NCBI RefSeq assembly: GCF_021495345.1
Contig: NZ_CP099397.1
Location: 1,240,001-1,304,000, forward strand
Length of the DNA: 64,000 nucleotides
Direction of reading: 5' to 3'
Origin: Pseudomonas hydrolytica
Lineage (GTDB): Bacteria > Pseudomonadota > Gammaproteobacteria > Pseudomonadales > Pseudomonadaceae
Made by a program: the position numbers and the translations under genes. The notes under the pieces were generated by a model. That model saw only the letters and a list, made by a program, of their open reading frames with translations, was not told the origin of the DNA and made no database searches. The stretch's first letter is position 1. Every line of letters starts with the position of its first letter. This document shows, piece by piece, positions 37,564 to 48,185 of the stretch.

Positions 37564-38434
37564 TTCCGTGCTCGATGTGCGCCTGGCGCCGCGCCCCGTA
37601 CCCCGGGTGAGGGCCTTCAGCCTCAGCCGCCTGGCCATTCACGCCACCCTGATCCTGGCCTGCGCGGTGTACCTGGTACCGTTGCTGGTGATGCTGCTGA
37701 CCAGCTTCAAGACCCCCGACGACATCCGCAGCGGCAACCTGCTGTCGATCCCGGACGTGTTCACCGTGATCGGCTGGGTCAAGGCCTGGGACGGCGTCGG
37801 CGGCTACTTCTGGAACTCGGTGAAGATCACCATCCCGGCAGTACTGATCTCCACGCTGCTCGGCGCGCTGAACGGCTACGTGCTGGCCATGTGGCGCTTT
37901 CGCGGCTCGCAGCTGTTCTTCGGCCTGCTGCTGTTCGGCTGCTTCCTGCCGTTCCAGGTGATCCTGCTGCCGGCGTCCTTCACCCTCGGCCAGCTCGGCC
38001 TGGCCAACACCACCGAAGGCCTGGTGCTGGTGCATGTGGTCTATGGCCTGGCCTTCACCACGCTGTTCTTCCGCAACTTCTACGTGAGCATTCCCGAGGC
38101 GCTGGTGCGCGCCGCGCGCCTCGACGGCGCGGGGTTCTTCACCATCTTCGGACGCATCCTGCTGCCGATGTCGGTGCCGATCATCATGGTCTGCCTGATC
38201 TGGCAGTTCACCCAGATCTGGAACGACTTCCTGTTCGGCGTGGTGTTCGCCAGCGGCGACACCCAGCCAATCACCGTGGCGCTGAACAACCTGGTCAACA
38301 CCAGCACCGGGGCCAAGGAATACAACGTCGATATGGCCGCGGCGATGATCGCCGGGCTGCCCACCCTGCTGGTCTACATCCTGGCCGGTAAGTACTTCCT
38401 GCGCGGCCTGACGGCCGGCGCCGTCAAAGGTTGA
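37556..38434 (+). CDS. gtsC: Glucose ABC transporter permease GtsC
   Basis: A 292-aa inner-membrane permease (MalG-like) with six membrane segments and the EAA loop IPEALVRAARLDGAGFFTIFGRI. The coding overlap with gtsB and the ten-base gap to gtsD show a single translation-coupled transport unit. Confidence 0.94.
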   Translation: MTDSVLDVRLAPRPVPRVRAFSLSRLAIHATLILACAVYLVPLLVMLLTSFKTPDDIRSGNLLSIPDVFTVIGWVKAWDGVGGYFWNSVKITIPAVLISTLLGALNGYVLAMWRFRGSQLFFGLLLFGCFLPFQVILLPASFTLGQLGLANTTEGLVLVHVVYGLAFTTLFFRNFYVSIPEALVRAARLDGAGFFTIFGRILLPMSVPIIMVCLIWQFTQIWNDFLFGVVFASGDTQPITVALNNLVNTSTGAKEYNVDMAAAMIAGLPTLLVYILAGKYFLRGLTAGAVKG

Positions 38435-38444
38435 GGTAATAACC

Positions 38445-39590
38445 ATGGCTACCCTCGAACTGCGCAACGTCAACAAATCCTACGGCAGCGGCCTGGCGGA
38501 CACCCTGAAGAACATCGAACTGGCCATCGACTCCGGCGAGTTCCTGATCCTGGTCGGTCCCTCCGGCTGCGGCAAATCCACCTTGATGAACTGCATCGCC
38601 GGCCTGGAAGACATCAGCGGCGGGGCGATCCTGGTCGACGGCGCCGACATCAGCGGCATGAGCCCCAAGGATCGCGACATCGCCATGGTGTTCCAGTCCT
38701 ATGCGCTGTACCCGACCATGACGGTGAAGGACAACATCGCCTTCGGTTTGAAGATGCGCAAGCTGCCGCCAGCCGAGATCGAGGCCGAGGTGGCGCGGGT
38801 GGCCAAGCTGCTGCAGATCGAGCATCTGCTGACGCGCAAGCCCGGCCAGCTCTCCGGCGGCCAGCAGCAGCGCGTGGCCATGGGCCGGGCGCTGGCGCGG
38901 CGGCCGAAGATCTACCTGTTCGACGAACCGCTGTCGAACCTCGACGCCAAGCTGCGCGTGGAGATGCGCACCGAAATCAAGCTGATGCACCAGCGTCTGA
39001 AGACCACCACGGTGTACGTCACCCACGACCAGATCGAGGCCATGACCCTGGGTGACAAGGTGGCGGTGATGAAGGACGGCATCATCCAGCAGTTCGGTAC
39101 CCCGCAGGAAATCTACAACGACCCGGCCAATCAGTTCGTCGCCAGCTTCATCGGATCGCCGCCGATGAACTTCATCCCGTTGCGCACTCAGCTGCGCGAT
39201 GGCCAGTGCTTCGGCCTGCTCGACTCCGGGCAGGCGCGCTGCGAGCTGCACCTGGGCGAGGCGGCCGAACTGGAAGGACGCGAGCTGATCCTCGGCGTGC
39301 GTCCCGAGCAGATCCAGCTGGCCGGCGCCGGTTCGACGCTGCCGAGCCTGCGCGCCGAGGTCGAGGTGGTCGAGCCGACTGGCCCGGACACCCTGGTGTT
39401 CGTCAGCCTCAACCAGACCAAGGTGTGCTGCCGCCTGGCGCCGGACGCCGCGCCGCAGGCCGGCGCCAGCCTGGACCTGCAGTTCGATCCGGCGCGTGTG
39501 CTGCTGTTCGACGCGGCCAGCGGTGAGCGTCTGCGCCCGGGAAAGCGTCAAGCCACTGACAACAAGGTGGCGCAGTTGAAAAGAGGTTGA
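38445..39590 (+). CDS. gtsD: Glucose ABC transporter ATP-binding protein GtsD
   Basis: A 381-aa MalK/UgpC-type ATPase: Walker [12 protein letters not shown] (about residue 37), Q-loop FQSYALYP, signature [15 protein letters not shown], Walker [14 protein letters not shown], then the C-terminal regulatory OB-like domain with [10 protein letters not shown]. It powers glucose import through GtsBC. A GTAGGGTGCGC unit lies shortly after its stop, before oprB. Confidence 0.94.
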   Translation: MATLELRNVNKSYGSGLADTLKNIELAIDSGEFLILVGPSGCGKSTLMNCIAGLEDISGGAILVDGADISGMSPKDRDIAMVFQSYALYPTMTVKDNIAFGLKMRKLPPAEIEAEVARVAKLLQIEHLLTRKPGQLSGGQQQRVAMGRALARRPKIYLFDEPLSNLDAKLRVEMRTEIKLMHQRLKTTTVYVTHDQIEAMTLGDKVAVMKDGIIQQFGTPQEIYNDPANQFVASFIGSPPMNFIPLRTQLRDGQCFGLLDSGQARCELHLGEAAELEGRELILGVRPEQIQLAGAGSTLPSLRAEVEVVEPTGPDTLVFVSLNQTKVCCRLAPDAAPQAGASLDLQFDPARVLLFDAASGERLRPGKRQATDNKVAQLKRG

Positions 39591-39690
39591 GCCACACCGC
39601 GGTATTGACGCGCCTTATCCCGTAGGGTGCGCACCCTGGCAATGGAAGAAACCGGCGCTGCGGCGGTTATCCGCAGCATTCGCTCAATAA

Positions 39691-41834
<2,144 letters not shown>

Positions 41835-42403
41835 CATCCGGCCCGGCCATCACCTCGTTTCGCTGCGCACTGGCCAGAACGGCCATCCTCCTAGGGAAAG
41901 GGCAGGCGCCCAGGCTCTGCGACGGACCTTCGCCTGCCACTTTATCCAGACGGCGGAACCAAAGTCCTGCATTCCTAAGCAGATGGCTGAGCGCATTGAA
42001 ATGTTATCGACGACAGTTGTATGGCGCTGATCGATATCTACCTGCGTCAGTCGAAGGAAGGCGTCATGGTGTCTTCTTGGTTATTCTCCTTGCCATGTTG
42101 AAGACAGTACGGCACTAAACGCAGCGCCAGGTAGATGGCGATGCCACGGATCTGGGACAGGTGAACACCGACCCTTTGATGGCACAAAGTGCGTGCATCG
42201 AGCTTTGATCGAATGCGGCTGCCGATGATTGCGGTATCGGCCCGCTTGATAGGGCTTTCTACCGCGATAGCAGCCCGAGCTCAGCAGTTCTGCGCCTATT
42301 TATGGCGGACGCGAATTGTTGCTTTGGACGTCGCAGTTCTGGCGTTCCAGAAAGTTGTCCTGAGCCAAGTATAGTGATGATTGTGTTCGCAGTTCGGTGG
42401 TGA
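41835..42403. other. Gene-poor junction region at the composition change
   Basis: 569 bp without a supported gene. GC content drops visibly from about 41945. Short open frames at 41777-42118 and 42189-42374 have no family features. A minus-strand reading of about 42050-42260 is open for some 60 residues and faintly resembles the end of a transposase, but I cannot support it. Confidence 0.5.
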
Positions 42404-43342
42404 TCAGCCAGGCGTAAGGTTGCGTGTCGCTGCAACCTTGGCCATCGCATCTGTAAACGGCGGATTACTTTCAAATGATTCGATCAGCAACTCCGAGAGG
42501 ATGCGCACTTTTTGCGCTGGGTGCGCGCTGGGCGGCCGCACGATGTAAACGTCTCCTACTGGCAGTGGATAGCGAGTCATGATCGGAACGAGTGCGCCGG
42601 ACGCCAGATATTCGTAAGTGACACAATCGGGGAGCCATGCAATACCGAGCCCCGCTGCCGCAGCACCGGCGAGCGCCGCGCCGTTATCGCTCTTGAAGCG
42701 TCCCTGCGGCTGCACGGTGATGACCTTGTTTCCATCCATGAAGCGCCAACTTTCGGCGCCGAGCAACGCCTGATGGGCGGCGATTTCGTCCGGCGTCTCG
42801 GGTGCTCCATGTGCCTTGATGTAGTCCGGGCTGGCGACGAGCTTGCCGTAAATCTGGCCCACGCGTTTGGCCAGCAGGTTCGAGTCGCGTAGGGCTCCGA
42901 CCCGGATGGCACAATCGAAGCCTTCCGCGACCAGGTCGACGAAGCGATCTCCGTAGGCCGCATCAATCTGAAGGCGAGGGTAGCGGCGTGCCATCTCAGC
43001 AAGCACAGGGGCAAAGTGTATCGGGCCGGAGGAAAGCGGCACTGCGACCCGCAATCGACCACGAAGATCCCCGGTGGGAAGAATCGTTTCCCTGGCCGTC
43101 TCAATCTCGGCACTGGCTCGGGCCGCATGTTCCCGAAATGTCATACCCGCTTCTGTAAGTGCCGCACCGCGGGTGGTTCGTGCGAGAAGCTAAATGCCAA
43201 GGTCCGCTTCCAGTCGGAACAGTCGCCGACTGACGATTGATTTGGAAACTCCAAGGTGGCGTGCGGCGGCTGAGATTCCGCCAGCATCAGCGACCTCAAC
43301 AAATGTTTGCAGGTCTTCGAGATTCAATCCGGCGTTCCCCAT
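42404..43342 (-). pseudogene. LysR-family regulator interrupted by an in-frame TAG
   Basis: Reading from ATG 43342 gives a normal LysR N-terminus (LNLEDLQTFVEVADAGGIS, HLGVSKSIVSRRLFRLEADLGI), then TAG at 43190-43192, then LLARTTRGAALTEAG in the same frame and an intact effector domain to 42404. The family has Gln (CAG) at that position, so a single C-to-T change would explain the stop. Without the stop the product would be 312 aa. Restart downstream would give a protein with no DNA-binding domain. It is divergent from the next LysR gene, 133 bp away. Confidence 0.88.
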
Positions 43343-43475
43343 TCCGCGACACAGCTAGGCGCAGAGCGACACTAGCCCATCGTTAATCGCGACAGCAATA
43401 CTGTGTTCAAGCAGCGTCGCCTCACAGCCTGATCGGCGACAGTCAAAAATGTACAACTCTGCGTAGGTGCCTAAC

Positions 43476-44438
43476 ATGATGAACAGAAATGATTTGCGTC
43501 GGGCGGACATCAATCTGCTGGTAGTTTTCGAAACCATGATGCACGAGCAAAATGTTAGCCGTGTCGGCGAGAAACTGTTCCTTGGGCAACCAGCAGTCAG
43601 CGCTGCCTTGGGGCGCCTACGCCACCTGTTCGATGACCCGTTGTTCATTCGCACCGGGCGGGTAATGGAGCCTACATCCCGCGCCCAGGAAATTTTCTCC
43701 AACCTGACGCCTGCTCTCGACAGTATTGCTGCTGCGTTGGGCAAGTGTCAGACGTTCGACCCGACAACGAGTGAAGCCACTTTTCATATTGGTCTTTCCG
43801 ATGACGTCGAATACGCCTTGTTACCCACTCTGTTGCGCTGCCTACGCGTCGATGCACCGAACATAAGGCTTGTGGTACGTCGCGCCGATCAATGGCAATT
43901 GCCCCAGTTGCTTGCATCCGGGGAGATTTCGCTTGGCATCAGCCATGCCTTGCAGCTGCCGGCCAATGCGCGGAGTAAGCATTTACGGTCGATTCGCCCG
44001 ATGTTGCTGCGGGCTGACTCACAGGTTGGCGCACTGACCCTGGAAGAGTTCTGTCGGCGGCCCCATGCCGTGGTGTCGTCCATGGGCAACGTTATCGAGA
44101 ATGCCGACCGGGCCCTCCATTCGCTTGGGCGTCAACGTAAAGTCGTCCTCGCTGTGCCGCAGTTCAGCGCCTTACCCATGCTACTTGAAGGCAGCAGCAT
44201 GATTGCCATCGTGCCGGAATATGTTGCTCAGGCCATGTCTGGATCGGGGGGCTTGAGAGCTGAAGCCGTGCCAGTGGTACTTCCTCAGCAAGAGCTGTCG
44301 ATGGTCTGGAGAGGGGCTGCTCACAGTGATCCGGGCGAGCGGTGGTTGCGTTCGCGATGCAGCGCTTTATTGGGAGCACAGCCAGAAGAGCTTGCTCGTC
44401 AGAATATGTCGAGTTGTATTGTTGCGGCGGCAGCCTGA
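43476..44438 (+). CDS. LysR-family transcriptional regulator
   Basis: A 320-aa LysR regulator of the NodD-like branch, with the N-terminal RADINLLVVFETMMHEQNVS and QPAVSAALGRLRHLFDDPLF helix-turn-helix and a full effector domain. I chose ATG 43476 (AGG eight bases upstream); 43479 and the GTG at 43467 are alternatives. Base composition is lower in GC than the genes left of 41.8 kb. No enzyme gene is adjacent, so its target is not evident. Its downstream neighbour is the attachment-site fragment. Confidence 0.88.
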   Translation: MMNRNDLRRADINLLVVFETMMHEQNVSRVGEKLFLGQPAVSAALGRLRHLFDDPLFIRTGRVMEPTSRAQEIFSNLTPALDSIAAALGKCQTFDPTTSEATFHIGLSDDVEYALLPTLLRCLRVDAPNIRLVVRRADQWQLPQLLASGEISLGISHALQLPANARSKHLRSIRPMLLRADSQVGALTLEEFCRRPHAVVSSMGNVIENADRALHSLGRQRKVVLAVPQFSALPMLLEGSSMIAIVPEYVAQAMSGSGGLRAEAVPVVLPQQELSMVWRGAAHSDPGERWLRSRCSALLGAQPEELARQNMSSCIVAAAA

Positions 44439-44492
44439 TTACCACGGAGTTGCCGTGACACTTTCGGGACATTCGTAGCCCCTGAAAACACA

Positions 44493-44527
44493 AAACCCCT
44501 GAAATTCTCTAGGAAGATCAGGGGTTT
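44493..44527. terminator. Strong hairpin terminator next to the ssrA 3' fragment
   Basis: AAACCCCTGA at 44493-44502 pairs perfectly with TCAGGGGTTT at 44518-44527. On the minus strand it lies 14 bases after the CCA end of the tmRNA-like fragment and runs into TTTTGTGTTTT, so it looks like the native ssrA terminator. It may also stop the LysR transcript from the left. Confidence 0.8.
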
Positions 44528-44541
44528 GTGCTTGCTTCAAT

Positions 44542-44567
44542 TGGTGGAGCCGGGGGGATTTGAATCC
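44542..44567 (-). other. tmRNA (ssrA) 3'-end fragment, probable island attachment site
   Basis: On the minus strand these 26 bases read GGATTCAAATCCCCCC then GGCTCCACCA. This is a T-loop, the 3' side of a T-stem, an acceptor strand and a CCA end, matching the end of Pseudomonas tmRNA as I remember it. No T-stem 5' strand or tmRNA body is found on the right (44568 onward), so the gene is not present here. The fragment is best explained as the att copy left by integration into ssrA. A tRNA with the same GGCTCCACCA end is the alternative. Confidence 0.7.
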
Positions 44568-44791
44568 AAAGACACAAATGCCCAGCTCAAATCAGCGTTT
44601 CAGGCGCTTGGCCTCGGAAAACTGATTTGTAGGATTTCACTCAGTCGTTGAGCAGTATAGGAACCTTGAGCCTTCCGTCAAGAGCGCATCCAAATCGATT
44701 TTCACTTCAAAGGCTTAGCGCGGTACAGGGAGGGTTTTTTGCGTTCAAATCCTTTCTGGGGAGTTGAACTGACTGGATTGATCAAGGCGTT
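44568..44791. other. Short non-coding stretch inside the island end
   Basis: 224 bp between the attachment-site fragment and the DUF1998 gene. The frame of that gene is closed by TGA at 44765, so nothing of its missing N-terminal part remains here. No other coding or RNA feature is seen. Confidence 0.55.
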
Positions 44792-47425
44792 TTGGTTCAG
44801 GTGGTTGCCCCGATCAGTCCTCTAAACGCTTTGCTCATGACGTCATGCGACAGGCAGGGCAGCCAGTTCTGCCTGGTTGCCTGCTCAATCATCCGTAACA
44901 TTCTGCGCTTTTCCGAAGGTACCCGAGACGCCATTCAGGAAATTGAGAGCTGCTGGCTGGAGGAGTTGCGCAAGCTCAATCACAAGCAGCTGACTGCCAA
45001 GGACGAGCCTTACAAGAAAGCTCTCGAACTGGAAAAGAAACGGCACTGTGATGAGTACCTGCTCCGAGACCTTGCCGCCCGCGCCTTCTTGCCGGGGTAT
45101 GGCTTTCCCACCGATGTGGTGACACTTAATACCTACAATATCGAGGACTTCAAGCATAAGCGCGAGCGGAAGAGCAGTCGTGAAGACAGCGTCTTCAACA
45201 ACAAGGAGCTGCCGTCACGCGGGCTGAACATCGCCATTCGTGAGTATGCTCCAGGATCGCAGGTGGTCATCGATGGTCGGGTCTATCGGTCGGCTGGCGT
45301 GAGCCTGCAGTGGCATGCCTCTGGGCAGGTGAACGAGGCGCAAAAATTTGATATTGCCTGGCGTTGCTCACACTGTGGAGCCGCAGGCGTAAAAGAAAAC
45401 GCCTATACGAACAGCGCGGAGTTGACCTGTACGCATTGTGCATCCCACATTCCGTTCTCCGAGCAGCGCAAGGTCCTGCGCCCAGGTGGGTTTGTCACTG
45501 ACTTCTATGAGTCAACAAGTAACGATATCTCGTCGCAAAAATTTATCCGGGTCGAGCGCCCGCGTATCCAGGTGGCCGGTTCCAACATTGCTCTACCCGA
45601 CCCTAGCTGCGGTTTCGTACGCTTTGGCCATGGAGGCAGCGTTTTCCATCATTCCTCCGGTGAGCATGAAAAAGGCTATGCCGTTTGCATGATCTGTGGC
45701 CGCGCTGAGTCGATGCTGGCATCAGGTGATATTCCGAAAACACTTCTTCCGGATCAATCGCATCGCCCGGTGGGCGGTATTACGGGTAGTCACAAGGAGC
45801 ACGATTGCCCAGGCTCATCCGTACAAACCAGTATTTTTCTTGGCTACCAGATTCACACTGACGTGTTGGAAGTGTTCTTGAGAAGCCCTCTCACAGGCCA
45901 CTGGCTGGGAGCCAGCACTAAAGAGCAAGCTATCGCCATGACACTGGCAGTCGCTATGCGTGATGTGATTGCGGATCAGCTCGGTATAGCTACTACAGAG
46001 ATGGGGTTTGGTTTCCGCCTGGACAAGGATCTGGAAAGCGGCCAGGCCCGCAGTGTGATTCAGTTGTTCGACGAAGTCAGTGGCGGTGCTGGTTTCGTCC
46101 TGTCTGGATTAGAAGATCTGTCGAGTTTGCTGGAGAAAGCCCGAGCGAAGCTCGAGTGCCCTGTTAGCTGCGAGAATGTCTGTTCTCATTGCTTGGCAGG
46201 GCAAGACAGCCGGGTTGAGCGGGAGGAACTGGACCGCAGAATGACGCTGAAGTGGATCCAGCAATCCGGTTTGATTGAGCATCTGAAACTGCCAGGCGAT
46301 CTTTCAAGGGTTCCTGGGGCGCGTTACTGTTCAGTTGGACCGCTGCGCTACCTGAACGCTGCTATCAACAAAATCGACCGGAGTGTTGGTGGCAACTCGA
46401 TAACAGTGCTATTGCAGGGCGAAGCAGATGATTGGGAGATCGATCACCCTGAATTCCGCGAGCGTCTCTTAACCTGGCAGCTCGCAGACAAATTGCCAGT
46501 CAGAATTGCACTACCTGCAGGCGTCGCACTCAGTAGCGAGCTGAAGAACAGCCTGTCGGTACTGGCTCACCTAGGGGTGACGGTGCTCGAGGTCATCAGA
46601 GGGGTTCTTCCCGACGGCCTCTTCCTGGCGACTCAAATCACCTCTGGAGATATTTGCAAAAGTTTGCTTTGTAACGATCCGGCTCCAGTCATGCCCGGTG
46701 CTCAATGGCTGGAGGGTAACGGCAGTGCTGTCTGGGTCAGTACACAGCAATTACCCGGCCTCGAGGGCAAGGCCATCGACACGAGTGGCTGGCGTCGGCA
46801 AGAGCAGGACGCCAGGGTCATCCAGGTCACCACTGAGCTGAATGGGCCTGTGCGAGATCTGGGTAAACGGCTGCAAGCACTGATCGGTAAGCAGGCTCCA
46901 GAGGTTGCTGAACTGCTAGCGAATGACAGAGCTGTAAGCCTTAGCTATTCAGATCGATACCTGAAGTCGCCTTGGTCGTTGATGCTCCTCAGCGGTTTCC
47001 TAGATATATTCAAAAATCCTGAGCTCAAGAACCTTAGCATCCAGACACTCGCTGCCAGCCCTGGGCAGATGAGCTCGCTGACATCGCATGACTGGTTAGA
47101 TGCAGCGGATCAAGAGGCCGTGCTTAGCCTATGGCTGGGTAGCCAATTCTCCCTGGAGCCTAAGATCGACATCAAAGAGCACGCCCGGGATCTACAGCAC
47201 AGCAGGGAGATTTCCGTGATTTGGGCCTCAGGAAAGCGCTGCAAGATATTTCTTGATCAAGGAATGGGCTATTGGCGTGGCCGCATGCCTCAGCGTGATC
47301 AAATGGGCTTCGACTTCTACAGCGATTGCAAGGGGCAGGCGATGCAGATGCTGGCGAAGTACAAAGATGCCAGCATGGTCTCAGGAGGGGAGTGGCCGAC
47401 TTGTATTAGTGTTCTTGTGGGCTGA
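44792..47425 (+). CDS. DUF1998/MZB-domain protein, probable C-terminal part of a DruE-like helicase
   Basis: 877 aa from TTG 44792 (ATG 44837 is an alternative). Visible in order: the FLPGYGFPTDVVTLNTYN segment that in large SF2 helicases lies after the helicase core; a zinc ribbon CSHC/CTHC (about residues 191-214); the DUF1998 core LFDEVSGGAGFV (about 430) with a CPVSCENVCSHC zinc cluster (about 457-468); and a C-terminal PLD-like patch HARDLQHSREI (about 797). No Walker A, DEAD/DEAH or motif VI is present and upstream is closed, so the N-terminal helicase is missing. The layout resembles DruE of Druantia or other DUF1998 helicases of phage defence. Probably a defence-gene remnant beside the island end; no partner genes are seen. 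Confidence 0.75.
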   Translation: MVQVVAPISPLNALLMTSCDRQGSQFCLVACSIIRNILRFSEGTRDAIQEIESCWLEELRKLNHKQLTAKDEPYKKALELEKKRHCDEYLLRDLAARAFLPGYGFPTDVVTLNTYNIEDFKHKRERKSSREDSVFNNKELPSRGLNIAIREYAPGSQVVIDGRVYRSAGVSLQWHASGQVNEAQKFDIAWRCSHCGAAGVKENAYTNSAELTCTHCASHIPFSEQRKVLRPGGFVTDFYESTSNDISSQKFIRVERPRIQVAGSNIALPDPSCGFVRFGHGGSVFHHSSGEHEKGYAVCMICGRAESMLASGDIPKTLLPDQSHRPVGGITGSHKEHDCPGSSVQTSIFLGYQIHTDVLEVFLRSPLTGHWLGASTKEQAIAMTLAVAMRDVIADQLGIATTEMGFGFRLDKDLESGQARSVIQLFDEVSGGAGFVLSGLEDLSSLLEKARAKLECPVSCENVCSHCLAGQDSRVEREELDRRMTLKWIQQSGLIEHLKLPGDLSRVPGARYCSVGPLRYLNAAINKIDRSVGGNSITVLLQGEADDWEIDHPEFRERLLTWQLADKLPVRIALPAGVALSSELKNSLSVLAHLGVTVLEVIRGVLPDGLFLATQITSGDICKSLLCNDPAPVMPGAQWLEGNGSAVWVSTQQLPGLEGKAIDTSGWRRQEQDARVIQVTTELNGPVRDLGKRLQALIGKQAPEVAELLANDRAVSLSYSDRYLKSPWSLMLLSGFLDIFKNPELKNLSIQTLAASPGQMSSLTSHDWLDAADQEAVLSLWLGSQFSLEPKIDIKEHARDLQHSREISVIWASGKRCKIFLDQGMGYWRGRMPQRDQMGFDFYSDCKGQAMQMLAKYKDASMVSGGEWPTCISVLVG

Positions 47426-47623
47426 CCCATTGCAGGAGAGGACGCACAGTTGGTGATGCCTCAGGCGAAGGTGTTGTGCGAGGCCGGATGTAGGGCTGCG
47501 CCTACTTAGATAGCTGTTTGGTTTTAGAGCTAGCCATGCATGGCATCGAAAGACCAGCCAGCCATTCACCTGCAGCGAATGAAACAAGCTGATTTTTGAC
47601 AACAAAGCCTGTCGCTGCGCGAT

Positions 47624-47708
47624 GGCAGTTGGGCATTTTTCCACTCCGCTCGGCTTGCTTCACATTCGTTTCGCAAACCATGGCTACGTGGAAAAACACC
47701 CAACTGCC
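47624..47708. repeat. 21-bp imperfect inverted repeat
   Basis: 47624-47644 (GGCAGTTGGGCATTTTTCCAC) and 47688-47708 pair at 19 of 21 positions; the two differences are CA against the complement of CA/TG in the centre. The loop of 43 bases is unremarkable. Confidence 0.75.
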
Positions 47709-47735
47709 CCATACTTGAAGGCTTCAAGTATGGGG
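47707..47735. repeat. Perfect 13-bp hairpin
   Basis: CCCCATACTTGAA (47707-47719) and TTCAAGTATGGGG (47723-47735) are separated only by GGC. The inner ACTTGA/TCAAGT word is used again by the next inverted repeat. Confidence 0.8.
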
Positions 47736-47791
47736 GGAGGGGACGTACTTGAAGATGCGCCTGGACGGCTGCCTCAAGTACGCCCCCTCCC
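47735..47791. repeat. 18-bp near-perfect inverted repeat
   Basis: 47735-47752 (GGGAGGGGACGTACTTGA) and 47774-47791 pair at 17 of 18 positions around a 21-base loop. It shares ACTTGA with the preceding hairpin, so four copies of that word alternate in orientation at 47713, 47724, 47747 and 47774. Confidence 0.78.
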
Positions 47792-47815
47792 TAACGTTTG
47801 TTGTCAAAGCTTAGC

Positions 47816-47835
47816 CAGCCCGGCATGCCGGGCTG
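47816..47835. repeat. 20-bp perfect palindrome
   Basis: CAGCCCGGCATGCCGGGCTG has no spacer: it is its own reverse complement. It lies eight bases outside the nested repeat set and is a good candidate for a dimeric protein site or a cruciform. Confidence 0.78.
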
Positions 47836-48076
47836 AAAAGGCGGCGTTGCCGGTGGTGCGGTGTATTAGCTGCTCATGCCGTTTGCGATCAAGTTCAAAA
47901 AGTAGCCAGCGCACGAGGCGCTGAAGTGACGAACTCGGCGCCAGTAAACGTGTCATGGCCCATGCAGAAAAGCTGCATTCAAAAATGCTAGCCATGCGGT
48001 GGCGATTTGGTTATGAAAAAAGTCACCGAAGTCAGTGTTTACAAGGGTTGCAGCGATAATATAACCAAAAAAAGGA

Positions 48077-48177
48077 GTGCCAGTTTTGGCACGTTTCGCG
48101 CCACTTGAGACCAGTGCGGTGTCATTTTCGGCTTCCTCCAGTGCCACTACAGGCACTCAAACTGCCTCTAGTGGCAC
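48077..48177. repeat. GTGCCA/TGGCAC short inverted repeats
   Basis: GTGCCA-GTTT-TGGCAC is a perfect inverted repeat at 48077-48092. AGTGCC/GGCACT (48140-48145 and 48152-48157) and TGCCACT/AGTGGCA (48142-48148 and 48170-48176) follow. They precede the heptamer array but use a different word and do not follow its 16-bp spacing. Confidence 0.6.
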
Positions 48178-48185
48178 GATCCAGG

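Larger units (their letters stand above)
47595..47808. repeat. Outer inverted repeat of a nested set
   Basis: TTTGACAACAAA at 47595-47606 is the exact reverse complement of 47797-47808. The pair encloses three further inverted repeats (47624/47688, 47707/47723 and 47735/47774), giving one long foldable unit of about 214 bases. Confidence 0.7.

Noticed and set aside
44568..44791. Upstream extension of the DUF1998 protein with helicase motifs
   Set aside because: The frame is closed by TGA at 44765 and no Walker A or DEAD/DEAH sequence is found in any frame.
47595..47808. Retron or diversity-generating element RNA
   Set aside because: Nested hairpins are suggestive, but no reverse transcriptase gene lies anywhere in the window.
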